A program made the translations under genes and the position numbers. DNA of 64,000 nucleotides from Spongiactinospora rosea (GTDB taxonomy: Bacteria > Actinomycetota > Actinomycetes > Streptosporangiales > Streptosporangiaceae): the NCBI RefSeq assembly GCF_003315795.1, contig NZ_QMEY01000016.1, positions 1 through 64,000 of the forward strand. Reading direction: 5' to 3'. Every line of letters begins with the position of its first letter. Within the stretch, counting starts at the first letter, position 1. Of the stretch, positions 41,298 to 49,426 are shown piece after piece. Under the pieces are notes generated by a model, which saw only the letters and a program-made list of their open reading frames with translations, searched no databases and was not told the origin of the DNA.

Positions 41298-42190
41298 GGA
41301 GAAAGGATCACAGATCGCGTGAGGTGCAGGGGGTGGTCGGGGTCCAGTCCGCGGGCGTGGGCGCGGGCGACCGCCACCCGGTGGACGCGCACCAGCTCGG
41401 CCAGCGGATCGGCGGTGGAGGTCAGGAAGGCGCCACCGGCGCGTTCGACCTCGGTCGCGAGCCCGTCGGGGGCCTCGCCGAGCATCCAGGTGACCCGCCC
41501 GGGACCGGCGATGCTGATCGGCCCGTGCCGGTACTCCATCGCCGGGTACGCCTCGGTCCACGACCGCGACGCCTCGCGCATCTTCAGCGCGGCCTCCAGG
41601 GCGAGCGCGTAGGTCCAGCCGCGCCCGAGGAACGTGACCTGCTCGGCCCGCACGGCGGCGTCGGGCAGCGGGCCGCGCAGCGCGTGTTCGGCGTCGTTGA
41701 TCGCGGTGGAGAGGTCTTCGCCCAGGTGGGCGCGGAGCAGCGCGAGCTGGGCGGTGGCGAAGCGGGTCTGCACGACCGAGGACTCGTCGGCGAAGTCGAG
41801 CACCACGGTGCGGTCGGCCAGCTCCATGACCGGGCTGGCGGGGTCGGCGGTGATCACGGTGGTCGGCGGGCCGCCGTCCGCGCGTACCGCCCGCAACAGG
41901 GCCAGGACCTCGGTGGTGGTGCCCGACCGGGTCAGCGCGAGCACGCGGTCGTAGCGGCGGCCGGTCGGCGCCTCGGAGGCGGCGAAGGCGTCGGTCTCCC
42001 CGTGGCCCGCCCGTTCGCGCAGCGCCGCGTACGCCTGGGCGATGTACCACGAGGTGCCGCACCCCACCACGGCCACCCGCTCACCGGGGGCGGGCAGGGC
42101 CGATCTCGGAGCCTCGGCGGAGACCATGGCCACCGCGCGCCGCCAGCACTCGGGCTGGGAGGCGATCTCGGCCTCGGTGTGCGTGCTCAT
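41294..42190 (-). CDS. agaS: SIS-domain sugar isomerase/deaminase (AgaS-like)
   Basis: This 298-residue protein has two SIS domains. The first contains VAVVGCGTSWYIAQAYAALRE and LTRSGTTTEVLALLRAV (phosphosugar loop); the second contains FLGRGWTYALALEAALKMREASRSWTEAYPAMEYRHGP, typical of GlmS-related isomerases. AgaS converts galactosamine-6-phosphate to tagatose-6-phosphate. It is the first gene of the operon, with GGAGAGGG before ATG 42190. The A/T-rich intergenic region with the divergent DeoR gene should hold the promoter. Confidence 0.85.
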   Translation of the reverse strand: MSTHTEAEIASQPECWRRAVAMVSAEAPRSALPAPGERVAVVGCGTSWYIAQAYAALRERAGHGETDAFAASEAPTGRRYDRVLALTRSGTTTEVLALLRAVRADGGPPTTVITADPASPVMELADRTVVLDFADESSVVQTRFATAQLALLRAHLGEDLSTAINDAEHALRGPLPDAAVRAEQVTFLGRGWTYALALEAALKMREASRSWTEAYPAMEYRHGPISIAGPGRVTWMLGEAPDGLATEVERAGGAFLTSTADPLAELVRVHRVAVARAHARGLDPDHPLHLTRSVILSP

Positions 42191-42319
42191 GAGCAGCCCT
42201 CTCCGAATAAGTCGTTTTCTGTTCCTTTTATAGCAGGAATGAGCAATATTGTGCATCAAGGGATGACCCGACGGGCCATGTGCCAGGCTTGACGATCAGA
42301 GCCGTGAAGGAGGTCTTCG
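42191..42319. promoter_or_regulatory. Shared control region of the sugar operon and the DeoR gene
   Basis: This 129-bp divergent region is A/T-rich for this genome. On the minus strand it holds a TATAAA hexamer (near 42226-42221) that could be the -10 of agaS. TTCCT and AGGAA around 42216-42233 form an imperfect inverted repeat, a possible DeoR operator. Confidence 0.5.
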
Positions 42320-43102
42320 GTGGCACGCTACGAACGCTGGAACGCGATCCTTGAGCTCCTCGCGCAGGAGGGGCGCTTGAGCGTGGAGGAGGCGGCGGCC
42401 TCGCTGAGCGTTTCGACCGCCACCATCCGTCGCGACTTCGACCAGCTCGCCCAGCAGCAGATGCTGATGCGCACCCGGGGGGGCGCGGTCGCGCAGAGCG
42501 TCAGCTACGACCTTCCGCTGCGCTACAAGACCGCCAGGCACGCGGGGGAGAAGCACCGCATCGCCGAGAAGGCCGCCGAACTGGTCGGCCCCGGCGCGAT
42601 CGTCGGCATGAACGGCGGCACGACCACCTCCGAGCTGGCCAGGGTGCTCGCCACCCGGGCCGACCTCAACGCGGAGACCGGCCCGCCGGTCACCATCGTG
42701 ACCAACGCCCTGAACATCGCCAACGAGCTGACCCTCCGCCCGCACATCAAGATCGTGCTGACCGGCGGCGTCGCCCGCCCGCAGTCGTACGAGCTGATCG
42801 GCCCGCTGGCCGGGGGCGTGCTCGAACAGGTCACCCTGGACATCGCGTTCATCGGGGTCAACGCGATCGGCGTCGAGGGCGGCGCGGGCGCGCACCACGA
42901 GGGCGAGGCGAGCGTCAACCACCTGCTGATGAGCAGGGCGGCCAAGGTGGTCGTGGTGGCCGACTCCTCCAAGGTGGGCGCGCGGGCCTTCGCCAGGATC
43001 TGCCCGATCGGCGAGGTGGACGCGCTGGTCACCGACAAGAACATGACGGAGGAGGCGGCCGGCGACTTCGCCGACGCCGGGGTCGAGGTGATCCGGGCCT
43101 GA
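42320..43102 (+). CDS. DeoR/GlpR-family transcriptional regulator
   Basis: This 260-residue protein has the N-terminal DeoR HTH (RWNAILELLAQEGRLSVEEAAASLSVSTATIRRDFDQLAQQQMLMRTRGGA) and the C-terminal sugar-phosphate sensor domain (IGMNGGTTTSELARVL, VTNALNIANEL, LTGGVARPQSYELIGPLA, VVVADSSKVG). It is divergent from the agaS operon and is its probable repressor, released by a sugar phosphate. The GTG start has GAAGGAGG upstream. Confidence 0.93.
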   Translation: MARYERWNAILELLAQEGRLSVEEAAASLSVSTATIRRDFDQLAQQQMLMRTRGGAVAQSVSYDLPLRYKTARHAGEKHRIAEKAAELVGPGAIVGMNGGTTTSELARVLATRADLNAETGPPVTIVTNALNIANELTLRPHIKIVLTGGVARPQSYELIGPLAGGVLEQVTLDIAFIGVNAIGVEGGAGAHHEGEASVNHLLMSRAAKVVVVADSSKVGARAFARICPIGEVDALVTDKNMTEEAAGDFADAGVEVIRA

Positions 43103-43182
43103 CCGCCCCACGCATGGTTCATCCCCCGGCGGCGGGGCGGCTACCCGTGCGTAGCCACGCGATGGGCGAACGGGTAGAAAGG

Positions 43183-43201
43183 GCGTGACGAGACGTCACG
43201 C
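43183..43201. promoter_or_regulatory. Short inverted repeat upstream of glpD
   Basis: GCGTGAC-GAGAC-GTCACGC lies immediately before the glpD ribosome binding site. It could be an operator or an mRNA hairpin in the leader. Confidence 0.35.
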
Positions 43202-43214
43202 AGGGGGGAGCCGG

Positions 43215-44954
43215 ATGAAGGCGCGCATGGGCACCACGAGGCTCGGACCGGCCGAACGGTCGGCCGCCCTCGCCGAGATGGCGGCGCGGGAGCTGGACCT
43301 GGTGGTGGTCGGCGGCGGCGTGGTCGGGGCGGGGGTCGCCCTGGACGCCGCGACCCGGGGGCTCGACGTCGGCCTGCTGGAGGCGCGCGACTTCGCCTCC
43401 GGCACCTCCTCGCGTTCGTCCAAGCTCATCCACGGCGGCCTGCGCTACCTGGAACAGCTCAACTTCGACCTGGTCAGGGAGGCGTTGCAGGAACGGGCGC
43501 TGCTCATGCAGCGGGTCGCGCCGCACCTGGTGCGGCCGGTGCCGTTCCTGCTGCCGCTCACCCACCTCGCCTGGGAGCGGCCCTACGTCGGCGCGGGGCT
43601 CGCCCTCTACGACAGCCTCGGGTTCTCCTTCGGGTTCACCAGGGGCGTGCCGGGCCACCGGCATCTGTCCAGGCAGCGGGCGCTGCGGCTGGTCCCCGCG
43701 CTGCGCCGGAGCGCGTTCACCGGGGCGGTCCAGTACTGGGACGCCCAGGTGGACGACGCCCGGTACGTGATGACCATGCTGCGCACCGCCGCCTCCTACG
43801 GCGCGCACGTCGCCTCCCGCGCCCAGGTCGTCGGGTTCCTGCGGGAGGGCGAGCGGGTCACCGGGGTGCGGGTACGCGACCTTGAGGGCGGCGCGGAGAT
43901 CGACGTCCACGCCCGGCAGGTGGTCAACGCCACCGGGGTGTGGACCGACGACATCCAGGGCCTGGTGGGCGGGCGCGGGCAGATCCACGTACGGGCCTCC
44001 AAGGGCGTTCACCTGGTGGTGCCGCGCGACCGCATCCACTCCCACACCGGGATCATCCTGCGCACCGAGAAGTCGGTGCTGTTCGTGATCCCCTGGGGCC
44101 GTCACTGGATCATCGGGACCACCGACACCGAATGGTCGCTGGACAAGGCGCACCCGGCGGCCTCCCGCTCCGACATCGACTACGTGCTCGACCACGTCAA
44201 CGCGGTGCTGGCGGTCCCGCTGACCCGCGACGACGTGGAGGGCGTGTACGCCGGGCTGCGCCCACTGCTGGCCGGGGAGAGCGACGAGACCTCCAAACTG
44301 TCGCGCGAGCACGTCGTGGCGCACCCGGTGCCGGGGCTCGTGATGATCGCGGGCGGCAAGTACACGACCTACCGGGTGATGGCCCGCGACGCGGTGGACG
44401 CCGTGGCGCACGGCCTGGACCAGCGGGTCCCGCCGTCCTGCACCGACCGGGTGCCGCTCGCCGGGGCCGAGGGCCACCAGGCGCTGTGGAACTCCCGGCA
44501 CCGGCTGGCCAAGTCCGCCGGGCTGCACGTGGCGCGGATCGAGCACCTGCTCCAGCGGTACGGCACGCTGATCGAGGAGGTGCTGGCGCTGATCGAGGAC
44601 GATCCGACGCTGGCCGGGCCGCTCGCCGGGGCCGACGACTACCTGCGCGCCGAGATCGTCTACGCGGCCACCCACGAGGGGGCGCGGCACCTGGACGACG
44701 TACTGGCCCGCCGCACGCACATCTCGATCGAGACCTTCCACCGTGGGCTGGCGGTGGCCCAGGAGGCGGCCGAACTGGTCGCCGGGCCGCTGGGCTGGGA
44801 CGACGACCAGATCGACCGTGAGGTCTCCTACTACACCAAAAGGGTGGAAGCCGAGCGGGCCTCCCAGGAGGAGGACACCGACCACGAGGCCGACGCCATC
44901 CGCCTGGGAGCGCCCGAGATCGTTCCGGTGGACACGCCCGTGCCACCGTCCTGA
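43215..44954 (+). CDS. glpD: Glycerol-3-phosphate dehydrogenase (FAD)
   Basis: GlpD oxidises glycerol-3-phosphate to dihydroxyacetone phosphate at the membrane and passes electrons to quinone. The 579-residue protein has the FAD motif LVVVGGGVVGAGVALDAATRG, then SGTSSRSSKLIHGGLRYLEQ, NATGVWTDDI, IPWGRHWIIGTTDT and GGKYTTYRVMA, followed by a C-terminal helical domain. GGGGGAG precedes ATG 43215. It follows the DeoR gene but with a 112-bp gap, so it may have its own promoter. Confidence 0.95.
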   Translation: MKARMGTTRLGPAERSAALAEMAARELDLVVVGGGVVGAGVALDAATRGLDVGLLEARDFASGTSSRSSKLIHGGLRYLEQLNFDLVREALQERALLMQRVAPHLVRPVPFLLPLTHLAWERPYVGAGLALYDSLGFSFGFTRGVPGHRHLSRQRALRLVPALRRSAFTGAVQYWDAQVDDARYVMTMLRTAASYGAHVASRAQVVGFLREGERVTGVRVRDLEGGAEIDVHARQVVNATGVWTDDIQGLVGGRGQIHVRASKGVHLVVPRDRIHSHTGIILRTEKSVLFVIPWGRHWIIGTTDTEWSLDKAHPAASRSDIDYVLDHVNAVLAVPLTRDDVEGVYAGLRPLLAGESDETSKLSREHVVAHPVPGLVMIAGGKYTTYRVMARDAVDAVAHGLDQRVPPSCTDRVPLAGAEGHQALWNSRHRLAKSAGLHVARIEHLLQRYGTLIEEVLALIEDDPTLAGPLAGADDYLRAEIVYAATHEGARHLDDVLARRTHISIETFHRGLAVAQEAAELVAGPLGWDDDQIDREVSYYTKRVEAERASQEEDTDHEADAIRLGAPEIVPVDTPVPPS

Positions 44955-44962
44955 CGCCAGGC

Positions 44963-46258
44963 TCAGCGGCGGGGGTCCCTGTCCCGGGTCCTGGCCGGGT
45001 ACTGCGTGGCGTCGTGTACGTCGAGCAGCGGCTCCCTGACCCCGTCGGGCGAGTCGTCGGTCCAGTTGGCGTTGCCCGTGCTGATCAGGCGCTGCCGGAT
45101 GGCGAGCACCCCCGCACGGTTGGCCGGCTTGCGCGTGCCCGCGGCGAGCACCCCGGCCGCGCCCGTGACGTGCGGGGTCGCCATCGACGTACCGGTGAGC
45201 ACCGCGTACCGGCCGCCCGGCCAGGTGGACTCGATGCACACGCCGGGCGCGGTGATCTCGATGGTCCTGCCGTAGTTGGAGGTCTCGGCGAGCGTGTCGT
45301 CCTGGTCGGGCTCGGGACGGCACGGCGGCTGGTCGCCGCCCTGGCCGCCGGGCAGGCCGTCGAGGTCGTTCAGCGCCGAGACGGTGATCACGTCGGGGTT
45401 GTTGGCCGGGAAGAACGCGGCGGCGTCGGTGGCGCCGTTGCCCGCCGCTGCGGCCACGACCACGCCACGGTTGACGGAGTTGGCGATGGCGGTGTTGATG
45501 GCGTTGCTCTCGCAGCCCTCGCAGCCGAGGCTGAGGTTGGCGATCTCGATGGTGGCGGAGTTCCTGGCCACCCAGTCCATGCCCGCGGCCATCGCGGAAA
45601 GCGAGCCCGCGCCCTCGTCGTCCAGCACCCGCACCGAGTGCAGCCGCGCGCCGGGCGCGGCCCCGACCACCCCGGAGTCGTTGTCGATGGCGCCCGCGAT
45701 CCCGGCCACATGGGTGCCGTGGCCGTTGCCGTCGGTGCCGGCGTTGTCCACGCACACGCCGCTGGTGCAGTCGGTGCTTGCGACCACGTTGAGGTCGGGG
45801 TGCTGGGCGTCGATGCCGCTGTCCACGATGGCGATGTCCACGTTGACGCGGCGGTCGTCCACGCTGTCGATGTCCAGGTTGGGGTTCTGGGTGGCGAGGA
45901 TCCTGCGGATGCCGGTCGGCACGGTCTGCTCGAACGCCACCACGGTGGCGTCGCGCTCGACGCTCTCCACGTCGGGCGACCGCTTCAGCTCCTCGGCGGC
46001 CCGTGCGGTGAAGGTCGCGGTGTACCCGCTGAAGGCGTGCGTGTAGACGCCGACCAACCGGCCGCTGTGCGTCTTGACATGCTCGCCGGCGACCGCCTGC
46101 GTGCTGGTCACGGTGGGCTTGAGCAGCACGATGTAGCGGTCGGTCTCCTCGGCGGGATCGGTACGGGCGCTCGCGGCGGCGGGCGCGAGTACGGACAGCC
46201 CAAGTGCCAGGGCGGCGAGGACGGTGAGGCGGCGATGGCCCCTTGGAAGATCACACAT
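44963..46258 (-). CDS. Secreted subtilisin-like serine protease (S8)
   Basis: This 431-residue protein has a signal peptide (about residues 1-31), an inhibitor I9-type propeptide (DRYIVLLKPTV...HAFSGYTATFTARAAEELKRSPDVESVERD) and a subtilisin domain. The triad is visible: Asp146 in IVDSGIDAQHPDL, His180 in GNGHGTHVAG, and Ser in LTGTSMATPHVTG. It would be exported, self-activated and digest proteins outside the cell. The ATG at 46258 is chosen, since the signal peptide follows directly; AAAGGTGAG is about 10 nt upstream. Confidence 0.92.
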   Translation of the reverse strand: MCDLPRGHRRLTVLAALALGLSVLAPAAASARTDPAEETDRYIVLLKPTVTSTQAVAGEHVKTHSGRLVGVYTHAFSGYTATFTARAAEELKRSPDVESVERDATVVAFEQTVPTGIRRILATQNPNLDIDSVDDRRVNVDIAIVDSGIDAQHPDLNVVASTDCTSGVCVDNAGTDGNGHGTHVAGIAGAIDNDSGVVGAAPGARLHSVRVLDDEGAGSLSAMAAGMDWVARNSATIEIANLSLGCEGCESNAINTAIANSVNRGVVVAAAAGNGATDAAAFFPANNPDVITVSALNDLDGLPGGQGGDQPPCRPEPDQDDTLAETSNYGRTIEITAPGVCIESTWPGGRYAVLTGTSMATPHVTGAAGVLAAGTRKPANRAGVLAIRQRLISTGNANWTDDSPDGVREPLLDVHDATQYPARTRDRDPRR

Positions 46259-46345
46259 AGGGATCACGCTCACCTTTGGGGCACCCAAGGTGATGTACCG
46301 CCTCGCACCACCGACGCAGTCTTTGGGTGATTCTGTTGTGTACAT

Positions 46346-46381
46346 GGCGCTTGTTGCGCTCGGGTGAGCGCAACAAGCGCC
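46346..46381 (-). terminator. Perfect 15-bp hairpin after the M36 protease gene
   Basis: GGCGCTTGTTGCGCT (46346-46360), loop CGGGTG, AGCGCAACAAGCGCC (46367-46381). It lies 10 bp after the M36 stop in its transcription direction and also separates it from the S8 gene. Confidence 0.85.
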
Positions 46382-46391
46382 AACGGCACTA

Positions 46392-49313
46392 TCAGTCAGT
46401 GAAGACCTGGAATTCGGCGGCTCTTACGTGGTCGCGGGAGGCGCTGGTGGTGGCGCAGTCGGTGGTGGAGGTGGGGTCGGCGTCCTGTTCGCCGAGGTAG
46501 AGGGGGTTGCCGGTGCACTGGGTGGTGCCGACTCGCAGGAGCAGGTGGGTGGCGGTGGTGGGGCGGATGTCGAAGGACTTGATCAGCAGGTCGTTGCCGC
46601 GCGGCCGGGGCAGGCGGGTGGAGAAGGCGTCCGGCCTGCTCTTGTAGACGGGGGTGAAGGCGGCGGGGTCGGCGCAGTTCTTGCCGGTGGCCGCGTCGCA
46701 GGCCAGTACCTCGAACGAGCGCAGCGCGCTGAACCGGTTCTGGGTGGAGGGGTCGGCCTCGTCGCCGACCAGCGGCCGGAGCAGGGCGCTGACCTGTACG
46801 CGGCGGACCCGGGCCGGTTCGGCGCCCGCCAGGTCCACGATCACCGACTTGCCGCGTACCGCGCCGGTCAGCGAGGCCCAGTTCGTCGCCTCGGTGCCGT
46901 CGATCAGCCGGTCGAGGTTGACCCCGTCGCCGGAGGCGGTCGCGCCGAGCGCGGCGGCGGCCAGGTTGCGGTCCAGTTCGACGGCCAGCCTCCTGTTCTG
47001 GCCGGGGCGGAAGCGGGCGGTCAGGCGGGTGTGCCCGAGCCCGGTACCGGCCGCCACGAAGGAGTGGGTGCCGGGCACGATCTGGAAGGTGTCGCCCAGC
47101 GGGGTCGCCGGGTCGGTGTCGGCGATCGGCACCGCCCTGGCCTCGAAGTCGCCGACGTACAGGCGCACCGGCGTACCGGTCGCGTCGCCCCTGGGCGCGA
47201 GCGTGACGGTCGCGTTGCCGGCGTGCGGGGAGGCGAAGCTCGGCGTGGCCTGCGCGTCGCCCGGACCGTCGCTGGCGGCGTCGGTGCCGAGGCCGTGCTC
47301 GGCGAAGGCGTTCCAGATGATGTCGTGGTTCTTGCCGCCGAAGCGGATCGTGTCGGCCGCCAGGATCGCGTCCCTGTGGTCCACGTAGTCCACCGCGCCG
47401 CTGGCCATCAGCAGCAGCGCGTCGAACGCGAGCTGCACCCACCGCCGGTTCCCCGGGCACTTGTCGATCGGCAGCCTGCCGTCCGCGCACAGCCGCTGCA
47501 CGGCGGGGGTGCCGTCGCCGTAGCGGCGGATGAACGCCTGCCGTACGTCGAACTGCGTCGCCGACCAGATCTCGCCGTCCGCGTGCGACTGCGTGCCGAC
47601 CATGTCATAACCGAGGTCGCTGTAGTTGAGCGGCGAGCGGGACATGTCGAAGTTGCGGATGCCCGCCTTGGGGTCGCCGGTGACGTAACCGCCCGTGACG
47701 TACGGCGTGTCGCCCGCCGGGCGGAAGCCGTACTCGTACAGGTACTCCATGGCGAACAGGTCGGACGTGCTCTCGTTCATCGCGCTCGCCTGCGGGCCGC
47801 TCCACCCGGCGTTCGGCCCGCCGACCATGCGCCCGGAGATCGCGTGCGTGTACTCGTGCCCGATCACCGACATGTCGAAGTCGCCGTCCACGCAGGGGGC
47901 GTAGAACGCGCCCGCGATCGGCTGCCACAGGAACATGTTGGTGATCGGCGGCGTGCCGTCGGGGCCGGTGTACTGGTTGGCGTTGTCGCGGACGCTCGCC
48001 ACCCGCGCGCCCGCCTGGGCGTTGCCCATCTCGGCGTCGCCGCCGAGCCCGCCGCGCGTGCCGTTGTCGGCCTGCAGGTTCCACGCGGTCTCGGTGAAGC
48101 CCAGTCGATAGGACCAGTCGTGCATGCGGTTGTGCATCGCGTGCAGGTTGGCGATGGCCGCGTCGAGGTCGGCGCCGCCCTCCTTGTCCAGTACGGCGGG
48201 GTCGCACCTGGCGGTGTACCAGGCGTTCTTCCAGGGGTAGCGGTAGTCGCGGCTCGGCGACGGGACGTTGGGCCGGGTGCCGACGGTGGGGCCGCCGTCG
48301 CCGGTGTGGTGCTCGAAGGTGCGGGCCGCGTTGCCCAGGCTGGTGTTGCTCGGGGCGTCGGTGGTGTGATCGACGTCCCACGCCTTGCCGGTGGCCGGGT
48401 CGCCGCCCGGTGCGTAGTCGCAGCCGCGGCCCGGCTTGTGGCACCAGGTCTTGCGGGTGTCGGTGGAGGAGTGGTCGGTGGGCGGGTTGGCCGGGAAGAC
48501 CTCCCAGCGCGGGTTGCCCGGGTCGGCCTCCCAGGCGTGGTCCACCTGGTTCTCCCTGACCAGTACCGCGCCGGTGACGCCGTCCACGTGGGTGGTGACG
48601 CCGCTCAGGCCGCCGTCCGCGCCGGTGCCCGCCAGCGTCACCTGGTAGGCGCGGTGGAGGCCGTCCGGCGCGGGCACCGCGACCTCGGTGACCTTGCGGA
48701 CGGCCGCGGTGGCGAGGTTCACGTCACCGTCGCGGGCGGCGATCTCCTCCGCCTGCCGCGCGGTGATCCTGCTCGCGGGCGGCGCGCCGGTCTCCCGCGA
48801 CAGCGTCGAGGTGACGTGCACGATCGAGCCGTCGAAGACGCCGGCCGCGACCATGCCGTCCACCCCGGCGGGCAGGCCGCCGAACCGCTGGCGCAGGAGT
48901 ACGGCATGGCCCTTGCCGATCGGGTTGACGGCCACCTTCTCCAGCGCGTCCACCGCCGCCGCGGACAGGCCGAACATGCCCTGGTTCGCCTTCAGGTACG
49001 CGCGGGCCGCCTGCTCGGGGTCGGCGCCCAGGCCCTCGGCGAGCGGCTTGCTCCCGGTGACGACCGCCGGGGTGCCGAGGGCGTTCCACCGGACGGTCGT
49101 GCCGGCCCGGTCGAGCGTGGCGGGCGGGGGGACGACGCCGCGCCGGTTGTCGACGTCGGGCTTGCCGTGCTCCTCCCCCTGAAAGTCGAAGACCTTGGGG
49201 GCGGACGTGCCCGGCTCACTGAGTGCGACCCCGGCGGTGGAGAGGGCCAGGGCCACGCCGGTGGCGACCAGCAAGCCCGCGCGTAACCAGGGTTTGGCGA
49301 CGGTTGTTGACAC
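46392..49313 (-). CDS. Secreted M36 metalloprotease (fungalysin type)
   Basis: This 973-residue protein has a signal peptide, an FTP/PepSY-like propeptide region (about residues 70-260), and a fungalysin catalytic domain with the zinc motif VIGHEYTHAISGRM near residue 480. The following Glu-rich segment NESTSDLFAMEYL provides the third ligand. Distal parts include a beta-rich C-terminal domain with a DSx-like region (ATNWASLTGAVRGKSVIVDLAGAEPARVRRVQVS), probably for binding. It degrades external protein. The GTG start has GGAGG upstream. It shares strand with the S8 protease but has its own terminator. Confidence 0.92.
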   Translation of the reverse strand: MSTTVAKPWLRAGLLVATGVALALSTAGVALSEPGTSAPKVFDFQGEEHGKPDVDNRRGVVPPPATLDRAGTTVRWNALGTPAVVTGSKPLAEGLGADPEQAARAYLKANQGMFGLSAAAVDALEKVAVNPIGKGHAVLLRQRFGGLPAGVDGMVAAGVFDGSIVHVTSTLSRETGAPPASRITARQAEEIAARDGDVNLATAAVRKVTEVAVPAPDGLHRAYQVTLAGTGADGGLSGVTTHVDGVTGAVLVRENQVDHAWEADPGNPRWEVFPANPPTDHSSTDTRKTWCHKPGRGCDYAPGGDPATGKAWDVDHTTDAPSNTSLGNAARTFEHHTGDGGPTVGTRPNVPSPSRDYRYPWKNAWYTARCDPAVLDKEGGADLDAAIANLHAMHNRMHDWSYRLGFTETAWNLQADNGTRGGLGGDAEMGNAQAGARVASVRDNANQYTGPDGTPPITNMFLWQPIAGAFYAPCVDGDFDMSVIGHEYTHAISGRMVGGPNAGWSGPQASAMNESTSDLFAMEYLYEYGFRPAGDTPYVTGGYVTGDPKAGIRNFDMSRSPLNYSDLGYDMVGTQSHADGEIWSATQFDVRQAFIRRYGDGTPAVQRLCADGRLPIDKCPGNRRWVQLAFDALLLMASGAVDYVDHRDAILAADTIRFGGKNHDIIWNAFAEHGLGTDAASDGPGDAQATPSFASPHAGNATVTLAPRGDATGTPVRLYVGDFEARAVPIADTDPATPLGDTFQIVPGTHSFVAAGTGLGHTRLTARFRPGQNRRLAVELDRNLAAAALGATASGDGVNLDRLIDGTEATNWASLTGAVRGKSVIVDLAGAEPARVRRVQVSALLRPLVGDEADPSTQNRFSALRSFEVLACDAATGKNCADPAAFTPVYKSRPDAFSTRLPRPRGNDLLIKSFDIRPTTATHLLLRVGTTQCTGNPLYLGEQDADPTSTTDCATTSASRDHVRAAEFQVFTD

Positions 49314-49426
49314 GAATCCTCCTGCGCGAAACGAGCGCCGTTGGCCTGCGCAAGTGGTAACACCGTCAATGACTCATTACAAGGCTTGTAAAGGGGGGGA
49401 TCTCAGTGTAGTGATGGGTCGCCTGT

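Noticed and set aside
43119..45755. 878-codon minus-strand open frame
   Set aside because: It covers glpD in antisense and the S8 protease in another frame; the translation is low complexity.
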